29,144 nucleotides of DNA, taken from positions 1-29,144 of the forward strand of contig CBFDCQ010000039.1 of assembly GCA_965603355.1 (NCBI GenBank), given 5' to 3'. The position numbers and the translations under genes are program-made. The notes under the pieces were generated by a model. That model was given only the letters and a program-made list of their open reading frames with translations, did no database searches and had not been told where the DNA came from. The DNA is from CBFDCQ01 sp965603355. Lineage in GTDB: Bacteria; Hydrogenedentota; CAZGCA01; CBFDCQ01. Positions 21,238 through 29,144 of this stretch are shown here, in pieces (position 1 is the stretch's first letter; every line of letters starts with the position of its first letter).

Positions 21238-23967
21238 ATGCCGAAACGAATCGCCCCGTACGTTTTCCTAGCGCTTGTTGTTTGTCTTGGTGCGTCGGCG
21301 TCCGCGGACGTGGACCTTAGCGAGGACGCTCTGTCCGTCCTGGACACAACGGTTGACCCCGGTCAGAGCGTGAATGTGACGTGGCATTTCTCACGTTCGG
21401 GATCCGATGCGGCCAGCAGCTTCTACCACCGAGTTTACTGGTCAAGTAACCCGGCCGTCAGCACGAGCGACACCCAACTGGACGAGGAAGGTCCCATCAG
21501 CCTTTCCGGCGACGAGCGCGGCGGAACCAGCACGGTGACGATCCCGCCCGACGCCGTCCACGGCGAAACGTACTATATCGGCGGGTTCGTCGACGCAACC
21601 GACGTCGTGGAGGAAACCAACGAGGACAACAATACTGCATCCGTTGCGGTAATCATCAACTCCATCACGGTCTCTGGATACGTGCGCACGTCCGGCGGTT
21701 CGGGCATACCGGACGTATCGGTCTCGGCGGACAGCGGAGGTGGTACCGACACCACCGACGCGGACGGGTACTACGAATTGTCGGTGACTTACGAGTGGTC
21801 CGGCCGCGTGACGCCGACCAGGACCGGCTATGTCTTCACTCCCGAGTACAGGGACTACTCGGAGGTTACGTCCGACCACTCGGACCAGAACTACACGGGA
21901 GCGCCGCTCACGTACGCGATCGCCGGATACGTGAGGACATCCGCCGGTGCAGGCATACCGGGCGTGTCCGTTTCCGCCAGCAACGGAGGCGGTGCCGACA
22001 CCACCGACAGCAACGGGCGGTACGACCTGGCCGTACCGTACGGATGGTCCGGCCGCGTGACGCCGACCAGGACAGGGTATACATTCACTCCCCAGTACAC
22101 GGATTACTCGGACATCGCGTCCAGCCAGTCCGATCAGGACTACACGGGAACCCTGGACACTCGCGCGATCGCCGGACACGTGGGCACAGCCGGCGATTCC
22201 GGCATAGCCGGCGTGTCGGTCTGGGCGGACAACGGAGGCGGTGCCGACACCACGGATTCCGAGGGGTACTACAACCTGACGGTACCGTTCGGATGGTCCG
22301 GCCGTGTAACACCCAACGGTATGGGATATACCTTCGCTCCCGAGTTCAGGGACTACTCGAACGTCACATCCGATCAGTGGAACCAGGATTACACGGGAAC
22401 ACAGGAAACTCGAACGATTTCCGGTCGCGTCCGGGGGCAAGGCGGTACCGGCATACAGGGAGTCTCGGTTTCGGCGGACAACGGAGGAGAATCAGATATC
22501 ACTAGCGGAAGCGGTTCATACAGCCTGCCGGTACCGTACGGGTGGTCCGGCCGCGTGACGCCGACCAGCCAGGACTATACGTTTAGCCCGCGTTACAGGG
22601 ACTACTCGAACGTCACGTCCGACCTGTCGGGTGAGAACTACGACACCGGCAACGAGATTCCGATTGCGGACCCCGGTGGACCCTATACGGGTTATGTGGG
22701 CGAGCCGGTACAGTTCGACGCTTCGGCATCGTACGACCCGGACGGCGACCCGCTGACCTACAGTTTCGATTTCGGTGACGGTTTCGGCGGTGCCGGCGAG
22801 ACGCCGGTGCACCACTACAGGGATCCCGGCACCTACACGGTCACGCTGGTGGTCAATGACGGTGTGACAGACTCGGATCCCGTCTCGACTACGGCAACGA
22901 TAGAGTATCCGCCCCCTCAGGACGACTACATGACCTCAATACACGGCGTGAAGGTGAAATATAGCAGGGGCGGATGCCGCGCCTGGTACGACGAGCTGGA
23001 CGGCAACCGTACGCTGACGATAGACATATGGGAGGACGGCGGTACTCTCAACGTTATCGCCGGCCCGGACGCTCCACCCTTCTGGGGATCGCGCTGCGAC
23101 GTGTTCGTCTACGCGCCGGAAGCTTCCATCAAGAGGATGAACCTGCACGGCCGACAGGGTACGCAACTGTACCTCTGCGGGCAGGTCGGCTACGTCCGGA
23201 ACTTCTTCCTGAAGCGCGGGTTTGTGGGCGATACGCTCTATTGCGGGCCGGACATCGGCCTGGGCAGCGCGGCAGAGGACCCGCCGAAGAACATCCTTAT
23301 AAAGCGGGGATACACCACGGCGCCGCTGTTCGGGCTGTCGTACCCCGACATCGGTTCCGAGTCCGCCGGCGCAGAAGGCGCGCTGGAACGCATCCGGCTG
23401 TCGGCGGAGCTGAAACCCAAGCCTTTCGACGTGGTGCTCGAAGACGAGCTTGATGACTTCAGCGAATCGGATGAAGGTATCGGCACGCAAGATAACGACC
23501 TTGAGACGTCTGCGGCCGCCGGTGCGCCGCCTGATGCAGCGAAGGGCAATGCGTACAGGTTCGAGCTCGACCGCATAAGGGTGCATTACACCAAGCCGGG
23601 ATGTCTCGCATATTACGACGAGTCCGACGGTACCTTGAAGATTCAGGTCACGGATGATAACGGCCACCTGACGGTCACCTGCGGCAAGAAGGCACATCGC
23701 GAGTGGGGCGACTTCTGCGACATTTACATAGATGCGCCCAACACCTCCATCAAGACTATCAAGCTGAAGGGCCGACGCAGGACACAGATCCATGTGTGCG
23801 GCGAGGTCTACAGTGTGAAAAAATTCAAGCTGAAATACGGTTCCGTCGGCGACACGCAGTACTACGGTGAGGAGTTCGGCCTCGGCAACACGTCCCTCGA
23901 ACCCCCGAAGAAGATACAGATCAAGTGGGGATGGACGACAGCACCACTGTTGGGCGTCGCCTACTAG
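21238..23967 (+). CDS. Secreted multidomain protein: CARDB-like, four regulatory-like repeats, PKD, paired cysteine domains
   Basis: A 909-residue exported protein. Residues 1-23 are a signal peptide (ending ASA). Residues about 24-141 resemble a CARDB adhesion-like domain (VDPGQSVNVTWHFSR, VVEETNEDNNTASV). Four tandem repeats of exactly 83 residues start at 144, 227, 310 and 393 (SGYVRTSGGSGIPDVSVSA and so on to NYTG), a carboxypeptidase-regulatory/Cna-B-like beta-sandwich. A PKD domain spans about 474-556 (FDFGDGFGGAGETPVHHY). The C-terminal module has domain A (563-703) and domain B (772-909). In domain A a two-residue insertion follows DG and the second conserved Cys is Ala; domain B keeps all four (789, 815, 827, 854). 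GGGAGGGAG lies 7 nt before the ATG. The gap to the previous gene is 185 nt with no clear promoter, so the pair may be co-transcribed. Likely a cell-surface or matrix protein. Confidence 0.82.
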   Translation: MPKRIAPYVFLALVVCLGASASADVDLSEDALSVLDTTVDPGQSVNVTWHFSRSGSDAASSFYHRVYWSSNPAVSTSDTQLDEEGPISLSGDERGGTSTVTIPPDAVHGETYYIGGFVDATDVVEETNEDNNTASVAVIINSITVSGYVRTSGGSGIPDVSVSADSGGGTDTTDADGYYELSVTYEWSGRVTPTRTGYVFTPEYRDYSEVTSDHSDQNYTGAPLTYAIAGYVRTSAGAGIPGVSVSASNGGGADTTDSNGRYDLAVPYGWSGRVTPTRTGYTFTPQYTDYSDIASSQSDQDYTGTLDTRAIAGHVGTAGDSGIAGVSVWADNGGGADTTDSEGYYNLTVPFGWSGRVTPNGMGYTFAPEFRDYSNVTSDQWNQDYTGTQETRTISGRVRGQGGTGIQGVSVSADNGGESDITSGSGSYSLPVPYGWSGRVTPTSQDYTFSPRYRDYSNVTSDLSGENYDTGNEIPIADPGGPYTGYVGEPVQFDASASYDPDGDPLTYSFDFGDGFGGAGETPVHHYRDPGTYTVTLVVNDGVTDSDPVSTTATIEYPPPQDDYMTSIHGVKVKYSRGGCRAWYDELDGNRTLTIDIWEDGGTLNVIAGPDAPPFWGSRCDVFVYAPEASIKRMNLHGRQGTQLYLCGQVGYVRNFFLKRGFVGDTLYCGPDIGLGSAAEDPPKNILIKRGYTTAPLFGLSYPDIGSESAGAEGALERIRLSAELKPKPFDVVLEDELDDFSESDEGIGTQDNDLETSAAAGAPPDAAKGNAYRFELDRIRVHYTKPGCLAYYDESDGTLKIQVTDDNGHLTVTCGKKAHREWGDFCDIYIDAPNTSIKTIKLKGRRRTQIHVCGEVYSVKKFKLKYGSVGDTQYYGEEFGLGNTSLEPPKKIQIKWGWTTAPLLGVAY
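21667..22650 (+). repeat. Four tandem 249-bp repeats within the coding sequence
   Basis: Units begin near 21667, 21916, 22165 and 22414. The conserved stretch starting TGGTCCGGCCG recurs at 21796, 22045, 22294 and 22543, exactly 249 bp apart. Identity is visible at DNA as well as protein level, suggesting fairly recent amplification or gene conversion. Confidence 0.85.
22924..23964 (+). repeat. A-linker-B domain pair, second protein
   Basis: Domain A is 22924-23346 and domain B is 23551-23964. Domain B matches domain B of the preceding gene over 138 residues without gaps. The linker keeps SAGAE and KPFD in both proteins, so the whole module of about 340 residues is the shared unit. Confidence 0.85.
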
Positions 23968-24014
23968 CGTACCGCCACAATAACGTCGGAACGAACAACC
24001 CTCGCAATATTCGT

Positions 24015-24043
24015 TTGACATCCCTCGAGTTCTGTGCTATTTT
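24015..24043 (+). promoter_or_regulatory. Promoter for the giant secreted-protein gene
   Basis: TTGACA (24015-24020) and TATTTT (24038-24043) with 17-bp spacing, placing the transcript start near 24050, about 270 nt before the start codon. Confidence 0.65.
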
Positions 24044-24319
24044 GACACTAACGGGTGAGACCGGGGGAAGGTTCAGGCGGAAATCCCGGCTTGGTAATTC
24101 TGTACATCCTTTCTTCGGGGGAAGAAGTAGTGCCGAGACGCCCTCGGGATCGTCTGCAAGGGGGGTAGAACACGAATTGGCTGCGTTCTAGGAGCACGTC
24201 GTACACGTACCGCAATTATGCCCGCCACATCGCGGGTCAATCGACGGGAATCAGTGGACATGCAAACCGTTTTTTTGTTTTGGCAAAGTGTATTGGTCTA
24301 AATGGAGGGGGATAGTGTA
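24044..24319 (+). other. Long leader with several predicted hairpins
   Basis: This gene-free stretch would be the 5' leader of the next gene. Short stems can be drawn: CCGGG/CCCGG around 24060-24095, TTCTTC/GAAGAA around 24112-24127, AGACG/CGTCT around 24138-24157 with an inner CCC/GGG, and CCCGC/GCGGG at 24221-24236. A run of seven T residues (24271-24277) is not preceded directly by a stem. I do not recognise a known riboswitch; the conserved cores of the cyclic-di-GMP classes are not seen. Confidence 0.3.
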
Positions 24320-27300
24320 ATGAAGAGGTACACGTTTCTGTTTGTGGTTGTCCTGGCAGTGTGTGGTGCGGCATTTGCTGATACCTTGTACGTTGATGGG
24401 GCTAACACGTCAGGCACGGAAGACGGCTTATCCTGGGATACGGCGTTCACCGTCATCCAGGGCGGTATCGCCGCCGCCAGCGCCGATGACGAAGTCTGGG
24501 TGGCTGCCGATACGTATCCTGAAGGAATAACCCTCGCCAGCGGTGTATCGGTGTACGGTGGTTTTGACGGCACTGAGGAGAACCTCTCCGAGCGGGATAT
24601 TGACGCGAATGTCACGATCATTGACGCGACGGCCCACGAGAGAACCATTGGCGAGGAAACAGAAACGTGGTATCAACCCATGAACACCTTTTGGGAGGAC
24701 TCGCGCACCCAGGTCATCTACCCCTCGAGTGAGCTTGGATCCGCTGGTTGGGTCACATCGTTGGCTCTCGACGTCACCAGCCTTCCTGGAGAGACGATGA
24801 ACAATTGGACTATCCGTATGAAACACACCTCGCTCAGTGAGTACACAACCGCCGAGTGGGAAGGTTCCGGATGGACCACTGTCTACCAGAACAACGAGGT
24901 CGTCTCCTCAACCGGATGGGTGACGTTCAACTTCTCCACACCGTTCCAATACAACGGCTCGGACAACGTGATGATAGACTTCAGTTTCAACAATTCTACC
25001 TGGTCCAGCAGCGGCAACTGCCGTTACTCCACGCCCGGCGGCAACCGCACGGTCTATTATACCACCGACAGTGGTTACGGCGATCCGCTGGCATGGTCGG
25101 GAACCACGCCCGCTCTGATTTCGACAGACTATGTTCCCAACATCAGGCTCGACGTCGACCAGTACCACGCGGTCCTCATGGACAGCACCACGGACGCGCG
25201 GATCGACGGGTTCACCATCACCGGCGGCAACGCGAACAGTTCCGTCTTCATCGACAGTTGGGGCGGTGGCATCCTATCCTACTATGCGGATGGCACCAAC
25301 ACTATTGCCAACTGCACTATCAGCGGCAATGAGGCGGCCTGGATTGGCGGCGGAGTGATGAGTTTCTATGCCGATACCGTGATCACCGACTGCACTATAA
25401 GCGGGAATCAGGCAACCTACGGCGGGGGAATCCACTGTGCTTACGGCACTCCCCCCATTTCAAACTGTGTCGTCAGCGGCAACTACGCGACATTGTTCGG
25501 CGGCGGTGTGTGTTGCGAGGGTGCCGCCCCTTCGATCACCAACTGCACCATCAGCTCCAACGAGGCGCCCTCCGGCGGCGGCGTGGTCTGCGGATGGGTC
25601 TCCTCACCCACGATTGCCAACACCATTTTCGAAGGCAATACGGTGCAGGCGATTTACGAAGAGGATGGCTCCTCAGACCCGACCGTCACGAATTGTCTCT
25701 TCTACGGCAATCCGGACGGGGATTACTGGGACAATGATACGGCCACCACTTACACGGGCGGCACGGATATCAACACGAATATCCCTGAGGCGAGCGGCAA
25801 CGTGAGCGGCTATCCTGCCTTTGTCATGTTCTCGGGCGGTCCTTCAGTGACTATGGGAGACTGGACGGACGTGACACTGGACTCCGGCGTAACAATTCTC
25901 ACCGACGATAATGCTGCGTTCACCCCGGACGCGCTTGTGGGCAAACTCATCAACCCGAATCTCCTGCAGAGTAGACAAGCCCTGATCGTTGCCAACACCG
26001 AAACAACGATCGACGTAGTGGGCGATGTGACCGGTTATGTCAGTGCCTTCGATTGGTACCGCGTGATTGATTATCATATCATGTACGGCTCGGCCGCCAT
26101 CGATACCGGCACCGCAAGCGGTGCGCCGGCCGAGGACTTTGACGGCGAGCCTCGACCGTTTGACGTACCGGGTTACGGCGCGGACGATACGGGGGAGGAG
26201 TACGACATCGGTGCGGACGAGTTCGTAGACACGGATGAAGACTGGCTGTCTGACTACGAGGAGGCGTTGCTGGGTACCGACCCGGACGACTCCGACCCGG
26301 ACGGCGACGGGCTTACCGACTACGACGAGATCTACGGCTGGTGGCCGACTGACCCGAACGATGACGATTCGGACGATGACGGGCTCAACGACTACGACGA
26401 GGTCGTCACGTATGGCACCCACCCATGGAACCCCGACTCGGATGCTGACGGGCTCACCGACTACGACGAGGTTATAACGTATGACACCGACCCGTGGAAC
26501 CCCGATTCGGATGGTGACGGTCTCACCGACGGCGACGAAGTGAACACTCACGGCACCGACCCGAATGACGTCGACTCCGACGATGACGGCTACACGGACG
26601 ATATTGAGCTTACTGCAGGAACCAATCCGACCGACCCGGACAGCTACCCGCTATGGTACGTCGATGAGGACGCAACCGGCGTGGCAGATGGGACTTCCTG
26701 GGCGGATGCTTTCACGGCCATCCAGGACGGCATCGCCGCGGCGGCGGTGCTCGGCGGTGAGGTCTGGGTCGCGGACGGCACGTACCTTGGCTCGGTCACC
26801 CTCGCGAGCGGCGTTGCGGTCATGGGCGGTTTTGATGGAACTGAGGAACTGTTATCCGAGCGGAATGTCGGGGCGAACGTCACGATGATCGATGCGGGCG
26901 GAACCGCCAGCGAACAAACCATTGGCGAAGGAACAGAGACATGGTCACTTCCTATGGCTACCTGGTGGGACGACGCGCGTACCCAGGTGATCTACCTGTC
27001 GAGCGAGATTGGCTCCGCCGGTTGGATCTCCTCGCTGGCTTTAGATGTCACTACAATCCCGGGACAGACGATGAACAACTGGACGATCCGTGTGAAACAC
27101 ACCTCGCTTAGCGAGTACACAACCGCCGAGTGGGAAGGTGCAGGATGGACCACTGTCTACCAGAACAACGAGACAGTCTCGTCAACCGGATGGGTGACGT
27201 TCGACTTCTCCACCCCGTTCCATTACAACGGCACTGACAACCTTATGATAGATTTCAGTTTCAACAACGGCTCGTGGACGACCGACGGTTTCTGCCGTTA

Positions 27301-29144
27301 CAGCCAGCCGGGAGGTAACCGTACCGTTTATGCATGGGTGCTTGGTACTGCTTACGGCGATCCGCTGGCATGGTCGGGAACCACGCCCTCTCCGATTGTG
27401 ACCACGTATGTACCCAACATCAGGCTCGGCGTCGACCAGTATCACGGGGTCGTCATGGACAGCACAGCCAACGCCCGGATCGACGGGTTCACCATCACCG
27501 GCGGCAACGCGGACGGGCCTTACCCGCATGACCAGGGCGGAGGCGTCTATTGCAGCAGCGCGGGCAGCACTAACACGATCGCCAACTGCACCATCACCGG
27601 CAATCAGGCGGGCAGGGGCGGTGGGGTATACTGCGATAATGCCTCGCCGTCGATCAACGCCTGCATAATTGGCGGTAATGAGGCCGTCTTCGGCGCAGGT
27701 ATGGCCTGTTTCAACGGTTCTTCGCCGTCAATCGCCAACTGCGCGATCAGCGGTAACTACGCTGTCGAGGTCGGAGGCGCGATTGAGTTGTATGGGGTTT
27801 CCGCACCCGTGATAACGAACTGTACGATCATCAGTAATCGGGCCGACTGGTTCGGCGGCGGGGTATCTTGCGCCTTGGGCGTCACGCCCTTGCTCACCAA
27901 CACCATCTTCGAAGACAATACGAACCACGCGGTCTACGAATACGATGGTTCATCCGATGCGACTGCGACGAACTGTCTATTCTACAACAACCCGGACGGG
28001 GACTACTTTGATGAGGCGGCAACCAGCTACACCGGCGCCGACGATATCAACACGAATATCCCTGAAGCGACCGAATGCCTGGACGTCGAACCGCTGTTCG
28101 TCATGAACGGACCCGCCGGGTTCACGGGAACGTGGACGGCGGTGACACCGGACTCCGGCGTGACGATTCTCACTGGCACTAGTGCTTCGTTCACACCAGG
28201 GGGTCTTGTGGGTAAACTGATCAACCCCAATACCAGCCAGAGGGGACAGGTTCTTATCGTCGCCAACACCGCCACGACGGTCGAGGTGCTGGGCGACGTG
28301 ACCGGTTACGTTGTCGTGGACGATACGTACCAGGTGATTGACTACCACCTGCGCAACGGTTCGCCCGCGATTGACATGGGCGGTGTCGTAGAGATCGTCG
28401 GCGGTGACGGTATGGTGACCGATACCGAGCCGAATGACACGATCGCGAGTGCTCAGAATATCGACAGCGAAATGTGGAACCTCAACTTCAGTCCCGACAT
28501 CGGCGACACGACCACCAATACGTCCGAATCCATCCCGCACGTGACGATACTGGGTACGGGAGACGAGTCTGTTGATGTCTACTTATTCACGGTCGCCAAC
28601 GCGGGCGATAGGGGCATTTTCGACATCGACTACGGCTACAATAGCGGCGGTTCCGTTGACTGCTACATACGCCTCTATGACAGTGACGGGATGATGATCG
28701 ACTATGACGACGATGAGAGTAATCTCTCATATGGTCAAGGTGGCAGCGTTCATGGTTTCGACTCGTACCTGGAGCACACTTTTGCGGCTCCCGGCGTCTA
28801 TTACATCGAAGTCGCAGATTATCCTCACGACCCCATCGCCACCGGAGCTGACTACCAACTGCAGATCTCCCTTGAGAATCACGAGTTCCCGACGACGGCT
28901 CTGGCGACGGACTTTGACGGTGAGCCTCGCCCGATTGACGTAGCGGGCCTCGGCGCAAACGGTACCGGCGAGGAGTACGACATCGGCGCCGACGAGTACC
29001 TCGACACCGACGGTGACGAACTTTCCGATCAGGAAGAGATCGTGCTGGGCACGGACCCGGACGATTCCGATACAGACAACGACGGGCTCAATGACGGCGA
29101 TGAGGTCAACACGCACGATACCGACCCGAACGATCCCGATTCGG
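24320..29144 (+). CDS. Giant secreted beta-helix protein with calcium-binding repeats (partial, runs off window)
   Basis: One open frame of at least 1608 codons with no stop before the window end. Residues 1-20 are a signal peptide (ending AFA). A unit of about 756 residues is then repeated. Each unit starts with LYVD/WYVD and the typical opening of a right-handed parallel beta-helix (SWxxAFTxIQxGIAAA, GGFDGTEE), continues with RIDGFTITGGNA and many NCTISGN-type coils, a segment with LVGKLINPN and VVGDVTGY, a closing segment with DFDGEPRP and YDIGADE, and aspartate-rich DSDxDGLxDxDE repeats that bind calcium in thrombospondin-3-like proteins. A domain of about 170 residues is inserted inside each helix, and a PPC-like domain only in the second unit. 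GGAGGGGG lies about 10 nt before the ATG. Expected role: a calcium-stabilised surface or matrix protein; the function is not known. Confidence 0.85.
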   Translation, partial: MKRYTFLFVVVLAVCGAAFADTLYVDGANTSGTEDGLSWDTAFTVIQGGIAAASADDEVWVAADTYPEGITLASGVSVYGGFDGTEENLSERDIDANVTIIDATAHERTIGEETETWYQPMNTFWEDSRTQVIYPSSELGSAGWVTSLALDVTSLPGETMNNWTIRMKHTSLSEYTTAEWEGSGWTTVYQNNEVVSSTGWVTFNFSTPFQYNGSDNVMIDFSFNNSTWSSSGNCRYSTPGGNRTVYYTTDSGYGDPLAWSGTTPALISTDYVPNIRLDVDQYHAVLMDSTTDARIDGFTITGGNANSSVFIDSWGGGILSYYADGTNTIANCTISGNEAAWIGGGVMSFYADTVITDCTISGNQATYGGGIHCAYGTPPISNCVVSGNYATLFGGGVCCEGAAPSITNCTISSNEAPSGGGVVCGWVSSPTIANTIFEGNTVQAIYEEDGSSDPTVTNCLFYGNPDGDYWDNDTATTYTGGTDINTNIPEASGNVSGYPAFVMFSGGPSVTMGDWTDVTLDSGVTILTDDNAAFTPDALVGKLINPNLLQSRQALIVANTETTIDVVGDVTGYVSAFDWYRVIDYHIMYGSAAIDTGTASGAPAEDFDGEPRPFDVPGYGADDTGEEYDIGADEFVDTDEDWLSDYEEALLGTDPDDSDPDGDGLTDYDEIYGWWPTDPNDDDSDDDGLNDYDEVVTYGTHPWNPDSDADGLTDYDEVITYDTDPWNPDSDGDGLTDGDEVNTHGTDPNDVDSDDDGYTDDIELTAGTNPTDPDSYPLWYVDEDATGVADGTSWADAFTAIQDGIAAAAVLGGEVWVADGTYLGSVTLASGVAVMGGFDGTEELLSERNVGANVTMIDAGGTASEQTIGEGTETWSLPMATWWDDARTQVIYLSSEIGSAGWISSLALDVTTIPGQTMNNWTIRVKHTSLSEYTTAEWEGAGWTTVYQNNETVSSTGWVTFDFSTPFHYNGTDNLMIDFSFNNGSWTTDGFCRYSQPGGNRTVYAWVLGTAYGDPLAWSGTTPSPIVTTYVPNIRLGVDQYHGVVMDSTANARIDGFTITGGNADGPYPHDQGGGVYCSSAGSTNTIANCTITGNQAGRGGGVYCDNASPSINACIIGGNEAVFGAGMACFNGSSPSIANCAISGNYAVEVGGAIELYGVSAPVITNCTIISNRADWFGGGVSCALGVTPLLTNTIFEDNTNHAVYEYDGSSDATATNCLFYNNPDGDYFDEAATSYTGADDINTNIPEATECLDVEPLFVMNGPAGFTGTWTAVTPDSGVTILTGTSASFTPGGLVGKLINPNTSQRGQVLIVANTATTVEVLGDVTGYVVVDDTYQVIDYHLRNGSPAIDMGGVVEIVGGDGMVTDTEPNDTIASAQNIDSEMWNLNFSPDIGDTTTNTSESIPHVTILGTGDESVDVYLFTVANAGDRGIFDIDYGYNSGGSVDCYIRLYDSDGMMIDYDDDESNLSYGQGGSVHGFDSYLEHTFAAPGVYYIEVADYPHDPIATGADYQLQISLENHEFPTTALATDFDGEPRPIDVAGLGANGTGEEYDIGADEYLDTDGDELSDQEEIVLGTDPDDSDTDNDGLNDGDEVNTHDTDPNDPDS
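24389..29144 (+). repeat. Internal duplication of a ~2.27-kb unit in the giant gene
   Basis: Unit 1 runs from about 24389 to 26644 and unit 2 from about 26645 to beyond the window. The corresponding Y-V-D positions are 24389 and 26657, 2268 bp apart. Near-identical stretches include MNNWTI, KHTSLSEYTTAEWEG and ARIDGFTITGGNA. Unit 1 ends with five to six calcium-type repeats (26228-26644); the second set begins at 29003. Confidence 0.85.

Noticed and set aside
21442..22440. Long - strand frame opposite the 249-bp repeats
   Set aside because: It mirrors the sense repeats and has no independent support.
21667..22650. Possible CRISPR-like direct repeats
   Set aside because: The period is 249 bp, in frame and coding; units are protein domains, not repeat-spacer units.
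22936..24021. Long - strand frame (361 codons) opposite the second secreted protein
   Set aside because: It is antisense to the paired cysteine domains; its length is explained by GC-rich codon use and repeats, and it shows no signal peptide or motif.
24044..24319. Cyclic-di-GMP riboswitch in the leader
   Set aside because: The conserved core sequences of class I and II were looked for by eye and not found.
1..29144. tRNA or rRNA genes
   Set aside because: No cloverleaf with TTCRANY-type T loop or rRNA core sequence was recognised by eye.

Overview
The window reads as a chromosomal segment of an uncultured bacterium with moderately high GC. It is probably diderm and probably from a candidate phylum. 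This lineage guess is an inference: it rests on the peptidoglycan gene cluster, a DUF4416 gene, and very large secreted proteins built from parallel beta-helix, PKD, carboxypeptidase-regulatory-like and calcium-binding DxDxDG repeats, a style common in Omnitrophota, Hydrogenedentota, Poribacteria or Planctomycetes-like genomes. The sequence alone cannot fix the lineage.

Left part (1-4.6 kb, + strand): a terminator for an upstream gene; a GYD-domain gene with its own promoter; a DUF192 lipoprotein; about 430 bp of small inverted repeats; an isolated hisF with a clear promoter; and a compact operon of an M50 site-2-protease-like membrane protein, a cob(I)alamin adenosyltransferase and a DUF4416 protein. 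From 4.27 to 4.61 kb lies a stack of non-coding repeats: a MITE-like element with perfect 27-bp inverted ends, a REP-like hairpin pair and a third inverted repeat. This stack separates the + strand genes from the convergent cell-wall operon.

Central part (4.6-16.9 kb, - strand): a division/cell-wall (dcw) operon in the order mraZ, STAS protein, rsmH, ftsL, ftsI (PASTA type), murE, murF, mraY, murD, ftsW, murG. Spacing is tight, with small gaps or overlaps. Transcription probably starts at a sigma70-like promoter before mraZ that overlaps G-rich boxes phased at about 10 bp, as expected for MraZ autoregulation. Together the genes make UDP-MurNAc-pentapeptide (murE, murF, murD), lipid I and II (mraY, murG), and supply the septal glycosyltransferase/transpeptidase pair (ftsW, ftsI). 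murC, ddl, ftsQ, ftsA and ftsZ are absent here, and a STAS gene is inserted.

Next (17.1-18.7 kb, - strand): an arsR/smtB-type repressor and an SO_0444-type metal efflux permease, behind a near-consensus promoter with a TGAN-N6-TTCA operator at its start site.

Right part (18.9-29.1 kb, + strand): three genes for secreted multidomain proteins. The first two have unrelated N-terminal halves but share a C-terminal pair of about 138-residue domains with conserved cysteines that I do not recognise. This is the best candidate for something undescribed. The third gene runs off the window (at least 1608 residues). It contains a duplicated unit of about 756 residues with a beta-helix, a domain inserted inside the helix, and aspartate-rich calcium-binding repeats; the second unit carries an additional inserted PPC-like domain.
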